From NCBI RefSeq assembly GCF_003590945.1, contig NZ_QYUK01000016.1:248001-312000 (forward strand): a stretch of DNA of 64,000 nucleotides. The letters are read 5' to 3'. The notes under the pieces are model-generated. The model saw nothing but the letters and a program-made list of their open reading frames with translations, was not told the origin of the DNA and did not search any database. A program made the translations under genes and the position numbers. Below, in pieces: positions 1 to 10,944 of this stretch (positions within the stretch are counted from its first letter, which is position 1; every line of letters begins with the position of its first letter). Source of the DNA: Oleomonas cavernae. Lineage in GTDB: Bacteria; Pseudomonadota; Alphaproteobacteria; Zavarziniales; Zavarziniaceae.

Positions 1-732
1 GGCCAGTTCGAAGGGCGCCGCCTCGTGCCGGGGCCGGGTCTGGCTGTCGGAGACGATCAGGCCGTCGCGGATCTCGATCACCCGGTCGGCGTGGGAGGCC
101 ACCGCCGCGTCGTGGGTGATGAGCACGACCGTATGGCCCCGCGCCGCCAGGTCGGCCAGCAGGGCCATGACCTCGGCCCCGCTGCGGCTGTCGAGCGCGC
201 CGGTCGGCTCGTCGGCCAGGATCACCTTGCCGCCGTTCATCAGGGCGCGGGCGATCGACACCCGCTGCTGCTGGCCGCCGGAAAGCTGGCTGGGGCGATG
301 TTCCAGCCGTTCGCCCAGGCCCAGCGTCCGCAGCAGGTCCGACGCCCGGGCATGGCGCGCCGCCGGCGTCACGCCGGCATAGATCGCCGGCACTTCGACA
401 TTCTCGGTCGCCGTCGCCGTGCCGATCAGGTTGTAACTCTGGAAGACGAAGCCGAAGGCCTCGCGCCTGGCCCAGGCCAGTTCGTCGCGGTCGAACTGCG
501 AGACATCGCGGCCGGCGAACAGGTAGCGGCCGCTGGTCGGCTTGTCCAGGCAGCCGATCAGATTCATCAGGGTCGACTTGCCGGAACCCGACGCGCCCAT
601 GATGGCGACGAACTCGCCGCTGTGAATGGTCAGCGAGACGCCATGCAGCACCTCGACCACCACCTCGCCGCCGCCGGTGACATAGGTCTTGCGGATATCC
701 TGGAGGTCGATGACGGGGGGCGCGGCGGGCAT
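1..732 (-). CDS. macB: MacB-type ABC exporter ATP-binding domain (partial, runs off left edge)
   Basis: This is the N-terminal 244 codons of a minus-strand gene, and the frame is still open at base 1. Visible motifs are a Walker A (GASGSGKST, about residue 42), a signature [15 protein letters not shown], a Walker [13 protein letters not shown] and a switch His in [10 protein letters not shown]. This is the LolD/MacB type of ATPase that acts in export or lipoprotein handling at the inner membrane. In MacB the ATPase is fused to a FtsX-like membrane part, which would lie outside the window. The gene lies downstream of a MacA-like adaptor on the same strand, with a palindromic repeat in the 168-bp gap, which supports a tripartite MacAB efflux role. 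Whether the permease is fused or separate cannot be seen. The start is the ATG at 732. Confidence 0.85.
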   Translation of the reverse strand, partial: MPAAPPVIDLQDIRKTYVTGGGEVVVEVLHGVSLTIHSGEFVAIMGASGSGKSTLMNLIGCLDKPTSGRYLFAGRDVSQFDRDELAWARREAFGFVFQSYNLIGTATATENVEVPAIYAGVTPAARHARASDLLRTLGLGERLEHRPSQLSGGQQQRVSIARALMNGGKVILADEPTGALDSRSGAEVMALLADLAARGHTVVLITHDAAVASHADRVIEIRDGLIVSDSQTRPRHEAAPFELA

Positions 733-755
733 TACCGTACCTTGGCCAAACGCGG

Positions 756-868
756 TGCGTCCTTCGAGACGCCACTCTGCGAGTGGCTCCTCAGGATGAG
801 GCAAGTCTTTTTGCCATAAAGATTTTCCTCATCCTGAGGAGGCCCGCAGGGCCGTCTCGAAGGACGCA
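756..868. repeat. Palindromic intergenic repeat, family A copy 1 (113 bp)
   Basis: Perfect 15-bp outer arms (TGCGTCCTTCGAGAC at 756 and its reverse complement ending at 868) enclose inner arms around CTCAGGATGAG/CTCATCCTGAG. Between outer and inner stems lie two small perfect hairpins, each with a three-base loop (tgc and gca). A second copy of exactly the same length lies at 41659-41771 in the opposite orientation. Confidence 0.85.
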
Positions 869-900
869 GGATGCCGGTGCCACACGTCGGACGGGCCATG

Positions 901-2160
901 TTACAGCGCTCCCAGCCGCGGCCTCGTGGCGCCCATGCCGGGCGGGCCGCCGGTGGCGGGGGTGGCGGCGGGGGTCGTGCTGCGGGTGCCGACCACGACC
1001 ACGTCGCCCGGCTCCAGGCCCTCCAGCACCTCGGCCGAGACGCGGTTCATCACGCCGATGCGAACCCGGCGTTCGGCCGGCTTGCCGTCTTCGCCCATGA
1101 CCATGACCCGGTAGGGCTTGCCGGTACGGCCCTGGCCGCCCTGGGCCGGGGCGGCCGCCGGCGCGCCCGGCCGCGGCCCCGGCGCCTTCAGCGCGGCGAC
1201 CGGCACCGTCACCACGTCCTTGGCCGCGGCGACGAGGAAAAACACCTGGGCGCTCATCTGCGTCATCAGGCGGCCGTCGGCATTGTCGACATCGAACAGG
1301 GCGTTGTAGAGCACGACATTGTTGACCACGGTGGGCGTCGGCATGATCTGATTCAGCTTGCCGATCCAGCGCTTGTCGCCGCCGCCCAGCGTGGTGAAAT
1401 AGGCATCCATCCCCACCTTCAGGCGCGAGATGTCGGCCTCCGACACCTGCGTCTGCACCGTCATCACCGACAGGTCGGCGATTTGCAGGATGATCGGCGC
1501 GGTCTGGTTGGCGTTCAGGGTCTGGCCCTTGCGCGCGGTCAGCGAGGTCACCGTGCCGGCCATGGGGGCATAGATCTTGGTATAGCCGAGGTTGGCCTGG
1601 TCGCCGTTCAGGGTCGATTCCGTCTGCTGGATCTGGGCCTTGATCTGGTCGATCAGGGCGCTGGCCGACTTCAGGGTGGCTTCCGCGGTCTGCACCGCCT
1701 CCTCGGTCGTCGCCTTCTGCGCCCACATCTGCTTCTGGCGCTTGAGCTGCTGGGCCGCCAGGACTTGCTGGGCCTCGCGATCGGCCAATTGCGCCTTCAG
1801 CGCCAGCAACTGCGCCTGGTCGGCGGCGACCCTGGTCTGATAGACGGTGGGGTCGATTTCGGCCAGCAGGTCGCCCTGCTTGACCGTGTCGCCAACATCG
1901 ACATGGATGGTCTTGAGCTGGCCCGAGACCTGGGTGCCGACATCGACATAGTCGCGCGGCTGCAAATTGCCCAGGGCCGAGACCGTATCCTCGATATCGC
2001 CGCGGCCGACCTCGGCGGTGACATACTGGACGGCGGCGCCGTTGCCGGAGCCGGAGAACCACCAGCCGGCCAGCGCCACGACCACCAGCACGACAAGGGC
2101 GATCAGCCACCAGCGGCGGCGGGGCACGGGCGCTGGGCGGGGCGGACTGGCGGCAGTCAT
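901..2160 (-). CDS. macA: MacA-like periplasmic adaptor (HlyD/RND membrane-fusion family)
   Basis: This 419-residue protein would bridge the inner-membrane MacB pump to an outer-membrane channel. A basic N-terminus with RRR is followed by one transmembrane segment (about residues 17-36). Next come a lipoyl-like half motif (QVSGQLKTIHVDVGDTV), a long Ala/Gln-rich coiled-coil hairpin with repeated AQ and AEATL heptads (about 105-185), the second lipoyl half (YAPMAGTVTSL), a beta-barrel domain and a membrane-proximal domain. A Pro/Gly/Ala-rich linker around residues 330-350 and the low-complexity C-terminus are unusual. The frame is open to 2196, but the ATG at 2160 gives the normal short cytoplasmic tail. 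macB follows on the same strand. The export substrate is unknown. Confidence 0.85.
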   Translation of the reverse strand: MTAASPPRPAPVPRRRWWLIALVVLVVVALAGWWFSGSGNGAAVQYVTAEVGRGDIEDTVSALGNLQPRDYVDVGTQVSGQLKTIHVDVGDTVKQGDLLAEIDPTVYQTRVAADQAQLLALKAQLADREAQQVLAAQQLKRQKQMWAQKATTEEAVQTAEATLKSASALIDQIKAQIQQTESTLNGDQANLGYTKIYAPMAGTVTSLTARKGQTLNANQTAPIILQIADLSVMTVQTQVSEADISRLKVGMDAYFTTLGGGDKRWIGKLNQIMPTPTVVNNVVLYNALFDVDNADGRLMTQMSAQVFFLVAAAKDVVTVPVAALKAPGPRPGAPAAAPAQGGQGRTGKPYRVMVMGEDGKPAERRVRIGVMNRVSAEVLEGLEPGDVVVVGTRSTTPAATPATGGPPGMGATRPRLGAL

Positions 2161-2324
2161 GATCGAGCTTAAGTCTCTATGGTTCTTCAAAGGCACACGC
2201 CGGGGCCAAGGCTACACCCGCAGCCCCGTTATCCTAAGGTTGAACGGACAAGTCAGTTCCGCCCTACGATCGGGGATGATCGGATTTTCCAGTCACCCAA
2301 CAGCACGGCGCCGCCGCCATCGGC

Positions 2325-3107
2325 TCAACGGCGCTTCTTGATGCTGAAATCGATGGGGACGATGAAGGCCTTGGTCTCGTCCGGCATTTCGTCGGGCATG
2401 ACGGGGAAAGGATTGCCCCGGGCGATGGTGTCCAGCGCCGCCTCGTCCAGTTCCGGCCGGCCGCTCGACTTGTGCAGGGTGCAACTGACGACATTGCCCT
2501 GGCGGTCGAGCACGAAACGCACCCAGGGCATGCCTTCGATCTGGCGCCGTTCGGCCCGCTCGGAATAGCGCTTGTGGCGATTGATCCAGGCCGCGACCTT
2601 CGCGCCATAATCGGCCCGGGCACCGGGATCGCCGCCGCCCGAGACGATCGCCGGGGCCGGGGTGACGACCGCCGCAACGGCGGCAGGCGGCGACGGCGGG
2701 GCGGGAGCGACCTCCTCCACCGGCTTGGGCGGCCTGGGCCGTTCGGCCTCGCGGCGGGGCTTGGGCTTGGGCGGCTTGGGCTTTTCCGGTTCCGGTTCCT
2801 TGACCACAACGACTTCAGCCTCGGCAACCTCGACCGCTTCCGCCATGACCGGCACGGTGACGGGCTCCGGCTCGGGCTCCACCACGTCCTGGGGCTTGAC
2901 CTCTTCGACCGGCGGGGATTCCACCGCCTGGACCGGCTGCGCCTCGGTCATCATCGGCGGCAGCATCAGTTCCATCGTTTGCGGCGCCGGCACCACGGCG
3001 CCGCTGGTGGGCGCGTCGAATACCAGCACCAGCAGCAGGATCGCGGTCGCATGGACGGCCAGTGAGACGCCGACGGTAACGGAAGCGGATTTGTTGTCGC
3101 TGCTCAT
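2325..3107 (-). CDS. tonB: TonB energy-transducing protein
   Basis: A 260-residue TonB spans the periplasm and passes the proton-motive force to outer-membrane receptors. It has a short cytoplasmic N-terminus and one transmembrane segment (about residues 12-30). A long Pro/Glu/Lys/Val-rich linker (about 60-150, with [14 protein letters not shown]-type repeats) precedes a C-terminal TonB domain (about 165-255; YPE-like [32 protein letters not shown]). It is the last gene of exbB-exbD-tonB, 12 bp after exbD. The adjacent receptor and iron dioxygenase indicate a role in siderophore uptake. Length and architecture are normal for the family. Confidence 0.93.
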   Translation of the reverse strand: MSSDNKSASVTVGVSLAVHATAILLLVLVFDAPTSGAVVPAPQTMELMLPPMMTEAQPVQAVESPPVEEVKPQDVVEPEPEPVTVPVMAEAVEVAEAEVVVVKEPEPEKPKPPKPKPRREAERPRPPKPVEEVAPAPPSPPAAVAAVVTPAPAIVSGGGDPGARADYGAKVAAWINRHKRYSERAERRQIEGMPWVRFVLDRQGNVVSCTLHKSSGRPELDEAALDTIARGNPFPVMPDEMPDETKAFIVPIDFSIKKRR

Positions 3108-3119
3108 GGCGCGGGCCTG

Positions 3120-3566
<447 letters not shown>

Positions 3567-3569
3567 GGC

Positions 3570-4373
<804 letters not shown>

Positions 4374-4435
4374 CGAAACTCTCCTGCCCCGGACCAGCCC
4401 TGAAGGAACGCGGCGGCGGGGACCAACAATCCGCT

Positions 4436-4498
4436 AAATGAGAATGAATTGCAGAGACGATGCTATAGTCAGATCGAGACGCATTCGCAATTGCAAAA
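4436..4498 (-). promoter_or_regulatory. Candidate Fur-like operator region upstream of exbB
   Basis: The short gap between piuC and exbB is much more AT-rich than its surroundings. It holds AATGAGAATGAATTGCA (from 4437) and the 11-mer TCGCAATTGCA (4485-4495). The same 11-mer recurs at 7752-7762 upstream of the siderophore receptor. TGAGAAT-like half sites and shared AT-rich palindromes next to tonB/exb and receptor genes are typical of Fur-family control. This is inferred from pattern and context only. Confidence 0.55.
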
Positions 4499-5182
4499 TC
4501 ACAATTCAGCCCAGCGGCGGAGCAGGTTGTGATAGGTCGCGGTCAGCGAGCGCACCGAGGGGTGATCGTCGCTCAGCTCGCCGCGCAGGCGACGGATGGC
4601 GGTGTCCAGCTCCCACAGCAGGCGGCGCTCGCCGTCGTCGCGCACCATCGACTGGACCCAGAAGAACGAGGCCCAGCGGCTGCCCCGGGTCACCGGCGCC
4701 ACCTTGTGCAGGCTGGTCGATGGATAGAGCACCATGTGCCCGGCCGGCAGCTTCACCGGCTGGGTGCCGAAAGTATCCTCGATGATCAACTCGCCGCCGT
4801 CGTAATCCTCAGGGGGTGTCAGGAACAGGGTGGCCGAGACATCGGTGCGGATACGCAGGTTGTGCCCGGTAACCCCGCGGATGGCATTGTCGACATGGGC
4901 ATCGAACTTCATGCCGGTGTCGTAGCGATTGAACAGCGGCGGATAGACCCGCAGCGGCTGGGCCGCGCTGATGAATTCCGGGTTGGTGCCCAGCGCGCGC
5001 AGGATGCGGTCGGCCAACTCGCGGGCGACGGGCGAAGTCTCCGGCACTTGGAGATTGAACTTGGCCTTGGCCGACTGCTCCCCCGCCGTGACCTTGCCGT
5101 CGACCCAGGGCGAGGCTTCGAGCCTGGCGCGCAGGTCGCGCACCTCGGCGGGGTTCAGCAGGTCGGGAATGGCGATCAGCAT
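4499..5182 (-). CDS. piuC: PKHD-type Fe(II)/2-oxoglutarate dioxygenase (PiuC/YbiX family)
   Basis: This 227-residue enzyme belongs to a family that accompanies catecholate receptors such as Fiu in E. coli (fiu-ybiX) and PiuA in pseudomonads; its substrate is not established. The iron-binding triad is visible as H96 and D98 (AHVDN) and H159 (SLHKV). The 2-oxoglutarate-binding Arg is R169 (GSRW). Length matches the family (about 225-230). It starts at the ATG at 5182 behind a GAAGAG ribosome site, 73 bp after the receptor gene, with a perfect GC hairpin in that gap. Co-transcription with the receptor and co-regulation by iron are likely. Confidence 0.9.
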   Translation of the reverse strand: MLIAIPDLLNPAEVRDLRARLEASPWVDGKVTAGEQSAKAKFNLQVPETSPVARELADRILRALGTNPEFISAAQPLRVYPPLFNRYDTGMKFDAHVDNAIRGVTGHNLRIRTDVSATLFLTPPEDYDGGELIIEDTFGTQPVKLPAGHMVLYPSTSLHKVAPVTRGSRWASFFWVQSMVRDDGERRLLWELDTAIRRLRGELSDDHPSVRSLTATYHNLLRRWAEL

Positions 5183-5204
5183 GGATTTTTCTCTTCAAAC
5201 GCCG

Positions 5205-5232
5205 AAGGGCGGGCCGCTGGCGGCCCGCCCTT
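5205..5232 (-). terminator. GC-rich hairpin between receptor gene and piuC
   Basis: A perfect stem AAGGGCGGGCCGC / GCGGCCCGCCCTT with a loop of about 2 bases lies between the receptor stop (5256) and the piuC start (5182). It is not followed by a real T run on the minus strand, so it may attenuate or stabilise mRNA ends rather than fully terminate. Confidence 0.45.
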
Positions 5233-5255
5233 GGACTGGGATGTGACGCAGGCGA

Positions 5256-7696
5256 TCAGAAGGTTGCCTGAGTCGAGAAGATGACCGTCCGGCCAGCGGC
5301 GGGAACGAGGCGGCTGTTCTGGGTCTGGGCGTAGTTGTCGTCGCGGTCGAGCAGGTTGTAGCCGTTCACCTGGACGACAACACCGTCGCCGATCTCGTAG
5401 GACGCCATGGCGTCGAACGAGAGGTAATAGGGGGCACGGTTCTCGGTCACACCGGTCACCACGCCGCCGGCGACGGTGGCCGAGTAGTTGAGCACCACCT
5501 CGTCGCGATACTGCACGCCGCCGCCCAGGGTCAGGTCGTCGAAGGGCATGTAGGTGGTCCACAGGCTCGCCGAGTTCTCGGGCGCGTTGGTGGCTTCCTT
5601 GCCGGCGATTGCCGCATTGATCAGGGGATTCGCGTTGCCGAAGTTCAGAACCTCGGCATCGAGATAGGCGTAGCTGGCCTGCACCACCCATTTGTCGGTG
5701 ATCTGGCCGGTGGCGGAAACCTCGAAACCGCGGCTGCGGATGCTCTGCCCCGCCGCGACAACCTCGCCGCCTTCCAGCGTCTTCACATTGTCGCGCTCGA
5801 TCTGGAACACCGAAAGGCCCAGGCCGAGCTTGTCGCCGAACAGGCCGAACTTGGCCCCGGCTTCGTAAGTCTCGCCGGTGGTCGGCTTGAGCGCTTGCTG
5901 GGTCTCGCTGATCGGGGTGCTGGCATTGCCGGCCGCGGCGCCGGTCGCCGGCTGCGACGACTTGGACCAGGAGACGTAGTAGGTCTGGCTCTCCGTCGGC
6001 TCCCAGATCACGCTGGCCTTGGGGTCCAGCAGGTCCTCGGAGACCTCCAACGACGAAACGGTCGGTCCCGGGGTGCGTGGGATGTAGTTGCCCGGTGTGG
6101 TCGGGGTCGGGGCCGTCGAGTAGCCCGAGCATCCAACGGGGGGCGGGGGAACGGGTACCGTGTTGGGCTGTGTTGGGCAGAACTTGTCGGTGAGGTCCGA
6201 CTCGGCCTTGTAATCTTCCCAGCGCAGGCCGGCGAGGATGGACAATTCGTCGGTGATCCAGAACTGCTCGCTGACGAACAAGGCGAAACTGGTCGAGTCG
6301 GTCTCGCGATCGGTCGATGCGATGAAATTGGGCGACCAGTCGGGGCTCGTGGGATCGAGCAGGTTGCTGGTGGTGGGACGGCCCAGCCCGGTGTTCACCG
6401 TGTTCGTCCGCTCGGCATACTCATAGGAAACGTCGAGGCCTGCGATGAACTGGTTCTTGAAGCCGCCGACGGAAAAATCGGCCGTCGCGGTGGTGACGTT
6501 CTGCGCGCCCCACTGGTCGAGATAGTAGGGCGACGAGGGGCCGCCGAGACCGCCAAAGGGCACAGTCGCGGGATTGCCGTCGAAGAGATTGGCAAGACAG
6601 TTGCTGCCGCCGTTGGCAGCGTTGTTGGTCGAATTGCAACTGGGCGCGGTCGGCAGGAAGTCGCGGGTGTAGTAGCCCACGCGGGTATCATTGGCGATCT
6701 GCAGCCAGTCGTTCGCCCGGTGGGAAAGGCGGACGGTCACGATATCGGCCACCGTGTCGTCGTGATCGAGCTGGGTGCCGTACCAGTTCGAGCGATCCAC
6801 CGGGGCGGGGCCGCCGACGCTGGCCCCGGGGCCAGCACGACCGGGATGCCATAGTCGGGGACGCGATTGTCTTCCTGGTGGATGTAGGCGACCGTCAGGC
6901 TGGTGTCGGTGCCCAAGCCGAAACCGATCGAGGGGGCGATGCCCCAGCGCTTCGATTCCGGGCCATCGCGGCCGACCGTCTCCTGGTCGGTATACATGAC
7001 GTTCAGGCGCAGCGCCGTGGTGTCGCCGATCTGATAGTTGGCATCGCCCGTCGTGCGCAGGTGAGGCCCCAGCCCCAGTTCGCCGCGCAGGGTGATGAAA
7101 TCGTCAAGCACCGGCACCTTGGTGGTCTGGTTGATGGAACCGCCGAAGTTGCCGCGGCCGAAGCTTTGCGCCGACGAGCCCAGGAAGACCTCGACGCTCT
7201 CGGTGTTGAAGGTGTCGCGGGTATAGACGCCGAAATCGCGCAGGCCATCGGTGTAGATGTCGTTCATCGAATCGAAGCCGCGGATGCGGAACTGGTCGCC
7301 GTTCATCGTCCCGCCCTCACCGATCGCCGTGGTGATGCCGGGAATGTTGCGCAGCGCCTGGTCGAGGGTGGTTATGCCCTGCTGGCGCAGCGTCTGCTGA
7401 TTGACGACCTGGACGCTCTGCGGCGTGTCCTGGATGGATTGCGGCAGGCGGTCGAGGCCGGTCGAGCGCTGCTGGTTGTTTGCCGGCGCACGCTCGCCTT
7501 CCACCGTGACGGTGGGCAGGGTTTCGGCGGTCTGGCCGCTGGCGGCGGTCGCGGCCCAGGCGCCGTCGGCGGTGACGGCGCTGTCGCGCTCGCCGGCCAG
7601 TGCCGGGGCGACTGCCATCGGGGCAGCGCCCAGGACGACGAGCATGGCCAGGTGGGAAACCCGGCGACGCGGTGAGGTAATCGAAAACTCAGCCAT
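5256..7696 (-). CDS. fiu: TonB-dependent catecholate siderophore receptor, Fiu-like (frameshifted as sequenced)
   Basis: This outer-membrane receptor would span about 810 codons. It has a signal peptide (ATG at 7696; cleavage near PALA-GE), a TonB-box/plug region (LPTVTVEG, then a plug with FRIRGFDSMNDIYTDGLRDFG and FGRGNFGGSINQ), and a 22-strand barrel ending in the canonical C-terminal Phe (STQATF). The plug sequence resembles Fiu/CirA-type catecholate receptors. As sequenced, the frame breaks near 6822-6831 in CCCCGGGG. The upstream frame ends out of phase and the barrel continues in another frame from VDRSNWYG. One extra G restores LAPGASVGGPAPVDRSNW. Divergent from the PepSY gene and followed by piuC. 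Confidence 0.85.
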
Positions 7697-7734
7697 TTTG
7701 CCCCGCAGCAATATTTGTTTGCGAGGCGTTCTTA

Positions 7735-7776
7735 AGTTGAATGAAAACGACTCGCAATTGCAGTCGCGAGTGCATT
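7735..7776 (-). promoter_or_regulatory. Candidate Fur-like operator upstream of the receptor gene
   Basis: An AT-richer segment 40-80 bp upstream of the receptor ATG contains GAATGAAAACGACTCGCAATTG. It includes TCGCAATTGCA (7752-7762), also present upstream of exbB, flanked by CTCGC/GCGAG arms. A Fur-like iron repressor site is the simplest reading. Confidence 0.55.
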
Positions 7777-7923
7777 TTCCGATCGCTGCGGATAAAAGCG
7801 CAGGAATCGGCGCCTTCCTTCGTATCCCCAGGGTCCGCCGCCCAGATGAACCGGGAACTGTGCCCCGGCCGCCACAGTCGCGCCGGCGCTGCGGGGGCCG
7901 ATTAATCCTCCTTCCACATTTCA

Positions 7924-7946
7924 CGAATGCGAGGCATTTTCATTCG
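7924..7946 (+). promoter_or_regulatory. Candidate Fur-like operator upstream of the PepSY gene
   Basis: Inverted arms CGAATG (7924-7929) and CATTCG (7941-7946) flank CGAGGCATTTT, 34 bp upstream of the PepSY-protein ATG. Position and sequence resemble the Fur-like elements on the other side of the same divergent promoter region. The rest of the 283-bp gap (7697-7979) shows no gene. Confidence 0.45.
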
Positions 7947-7979
7947 CGACTGGATCGACTGCATATTGGAAATCATCGG

Positions 7980-9163
7980 ATGACCGCCTCCCCCCGCGGC
8001 CGCCTGCGGCGCCTGTGGCTCAACATTCACCTGTGGATCGGCGTCGGCCTCTGCCTGCTGGCGGTCCCCGTCAGCCTGACCGGCAGCGTCCTGGTCTGGC
8101 ACGACACGATCGAGGAAATGCTGGAGCCGCAGCGCTACGCCGTCACCGGCGATACCCTGGGCGTGCCGCTGAGCACTTTGGTGGAGACCGCGCAGGACAT
8201 CCTGACCGGCGCCACCGTCACCCAGATCCGCCTGCCCACGCAGGCGGGCCAGCCGGCCTCGGTCGTGGCCCGGCCGGCCAAGGCCGCCTCGCCGCGCGAG
8301 ACGGTCAGCGTCTGGATCGACCCGCCCACCGGCAAGGTCCTGGACATCGGGCCGACCAACAATGCCTTCATGCGCCTGATGCACGATTTCCACGGCAACC
8401 TGCTGGTGCCGCAATGGTCCGGGCGGCAGATCGTCGGCTGGGTCGGCGTGGGCATGCTGATCCTGTCCCTCTCGGGGATCTATCTGTGGTGGCCGCGGCG
8501 GCAGTCCTTCATCCGCGCGCTGGGCTGGCGCACGGGCATGCGCACCACCGCCAACCTGCACCACCTGGCGGGCTTCTGGATCTCGATCCCGCTGGCGATC
8601 CTCTCGCTCACGGGGATGTATATCTCGTTCCCGCAGACCGCGCGGGCGGCGCTGGGCAGCCTCGCCCCCTGTCGGCCCAGGCGCCGCGCCCGCCGGGGAT
8701 GCAAGGCCCCGCGACCCCCTTGGGCCAGCCGCGGATGACACCCGACGACGCCCTGCGGGCGGCGGTCGAGAAGGGCCCGGCGGGTTACGTGGCGGCCACC
8801 ATCACCCTGCCCACGCAGCAGGCGCCCGCGTGGCGCGTGGTGCTGACCGGCGACGGCGTCAATGCCACGGTCAATGTCGACGATGCCACGGGCGCCGTGC
8901 GCCTGCCGCCCGCCCCAGCGCAGCCAAGTTCAGGCGACTTGATCGCCCGCTGGATGCGCTGGCTCCATGTCGGCACCAACACCGGCCTGGTCTGGCAGGC
9001 GGTGATCTTCGTCGGCGGCCTGCTGCCCGCCCTGTTCGCCGTCACCGGCATCATGATGTGGCTGCGCCGTCGCAAGACCGAGCAGGCCATGGCGGCGCGC
9101 CGTGCGCGCAACCAGGCGCGCGGCGCGCTGCCTCAGCCCAATGCCGGGGCGGGCGCCGAATAG
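7980..9163 (+). CDS. PepSY-domain membrane protein, PiuB-like, probable ferri-siderophore reductase (frameshifted as sequenced)
   Basis: This inner-membrane protein has about 394 codons. Four helices are visible: NIHLWIGVGLCLLAVPVSLTG near residue 15, a helix after SGRQIVGWVG, one at FWISIPLAILSLTG, and a last one at GGLLPALFAVTGIMMWL. The flanking His residues (NIHLW, MHDFHGN, NLHHLAG, WLHVGTN) are typical of PepSY_TM heme-binding reductases that release iron from siderophores. The frame breaks in a C run at 8666-8670. Adding one C rejoins LGSLAP to LSAQAPRPPGMQ and the normal C-terminal half ending RRRKTEQAMAARRARNQ. The piuC/receptor/PepSY neighbourhood matches piuABC-like loci. The last 31 bp overlap the convergent allophanate hydrolase gene. 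Confidence 0.85.
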
Positions 9164-10943
9164 GCCCGCCAGCCGCCCAGGTGGGTGATCTCCGGCGCGC
9201 CCCGGAGGGCATGGGCCTCGCACAGGAAACCCGAGGCTTCGCTGCCGTCGTCGAGGCGGACCTTGCCCACCCCCAGCGGCGCCGGGATGGCGGCGACGAA
9301 GCGGCCGAAGGCGGCGGGCGAAAGGCCCCAGACCTCGACCTCCAGCCCCGGCCCCTCGAAGCCCGGTTCGTGGATCAGGCCCGGCTTGGGCGGCACCGTG
9401 CCGGGCAGGGCATAGAGGCGGTAGTCGGCCGCCGTGCGGCAGTGCTTGAGCAGCACGCCGCCTGAACCGGTCAGTTGGTGATTGAGCGGCATGCCCGAGA
9501 GATGGGCGCCCACCACCACCACCGGAATACGCTCGACATCCGGCCCGGCGGCGGCGCGAACCTGGCCAGGTTCGCGTCGGTGTCGAGGCCGATACCCGCC
9601 CCGGTGATGCGGTGCAGCCGGTCCGCCCATACCGCCAGCGCCGCATCGGCAAAGGCCGGCGCCACCAGGGTGACGCCGAAGGGCAGGCCGTCGTTGCGCA
9701 GGCCCGCCGGCACGGCGATGGCGCAATTGTCCAGCAGGTTCACGAAATTGGTATAGCGGCCGAGCTTGGCATTGAGCCCGATCGGATCGGCCTGCATGGC
9801 CGCGACCGTCGGCAGGATGGGTGCCGTGGGCAGCATCAGGATGTCGGCCTTGGCCCATTCCGCCGCCGTGCGCTGGCGGAACGCCTCCAGGGCATAGGCG
9901 CCGCGGAAGGCCTCGACCGCGCTGATGCCGATGGCACCCTCGACGATCTTGCGCACGGTGGGGTCGATATCGGCCGCATTGGTCTGGTGGAAACCCTCGA
10001 TCGCGGCCAGGCGCTCCGCCACCCAGGGCCCGCCATAGAGCAGGCTGGCAGCCTCGCGGAAGGGTGCGAAATCGATCTCGACGATGGTGCAGCCCAGGTC
10101 TTCCAGGGCATCGATCGCCGCCTGGAACAAGCCGGCATTGGCGCCGTCCTCGAAGAACTCGCGCTCCGCCCCCACCGGCACGCCGACCCTCAATGCCGCG
10201 GTCGGCAGCAGCACCGGCGCGGCGCTGCGCGAATAGGCGTCGGTCGGGTCGAGGCCGGCGGCGATGCCACGCACCAGGTCCCCCTCACCTGCCGTGGCGG
10301 CAAAGACGGTGATGCAGTCCAGGCTGCGGCAGGCCGGCACCAGGCCGGTGGTGGACAGCATGCCCTTGGTCGGCTTCACCCCGACGATATTGTTGAAGGC
10401 CGCCGGCACCCGGCCCGAGCCGGCGGTGTCGGTGCCCAGCGAGAAGGCGACCAGGCCCGCCGCCACGGCCACGCCCGAGCCCGAGCTGGAACCGCCCGAG
10501 ACATAATCGGGATGAAACACGGAACGTGGCGCGCCATAGGGCGAGCGGGTGCCGTTCAGGCCGGTGGCGAACTGGTCCAGGTTGGTCTTGCCCACGGGGA
10601 TCGCGCCGGCCGCGCGCAGCCTGGCCACCACCGTCGAATCCGCCGCCGGGGCATAGGCAAAGGCCGGGCAGGCCGCCGTGGTGTCGAGCCCGGCACAGTC
10701 GATATTGTCCTTCACCGCAAAGGGAATGCCCCACAGCGGCTGCCCGGGCGACGGCCCCTTGGCCATCAGGGCCTCGGCGGCCGCGCGCAGGGCGTCGTCG
10801 TCGAAACGGCTGATCCAGACCGCCGGATCGGGCCAGGCCTCGATGCGTTCGATCACCGCCTCGATCACCGCGAGGGGGCTCAGGCTTCCCGCGGCATAGG
10901 CCCGAGACAGGGTCTCGATGGTCAGGAGCTTGGGGAGTTTCAT
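9133..10943 (-). CDS. atzF: Allophanate hydrolase (amidase-signature family; frameshifted as sequenced)
   Basis: It hydrolyses allophanate to ammonia and CO2, the last step of guanidine or urea assimilation through the carboxylase route. The N-terminal amidase domain (about residues 1-440) shows the catalytic Lys in VKDNIDCAG, the Gly/Ser-rich SGGSSSGSGVAVAAG and the nucleophile region LGTDTAGSGRVPAA. A C-terminal domain (about 445-603; VVVVGAHLSGMPLN, then LHEPGFEGPGLEVEVW-like) matches AtzF. Total size, about 603 codons, is normal. The frame breaks near 9541-9548; one extra C gives APPPGPDVERIPVVVV. It starts 1 bp after the carboxylase stop, so it is the last gene of the riboswitch-led operon. 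Confidence 0.93.
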
Positions 10944-10944
10944 G

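Noticed and set aside
5205-5232. Treating the GC hairpin as a riboswitch for piuC
   Set aside because: It is a simple perfect hairpin of 28 bases with no conserved aptamer features.
7697-7924. Upstream extension of the siderophore receptor frame to 7924
   Set aside because: It would translate the Fur-like operator region and precede a good signal peptide that begins at 7696.
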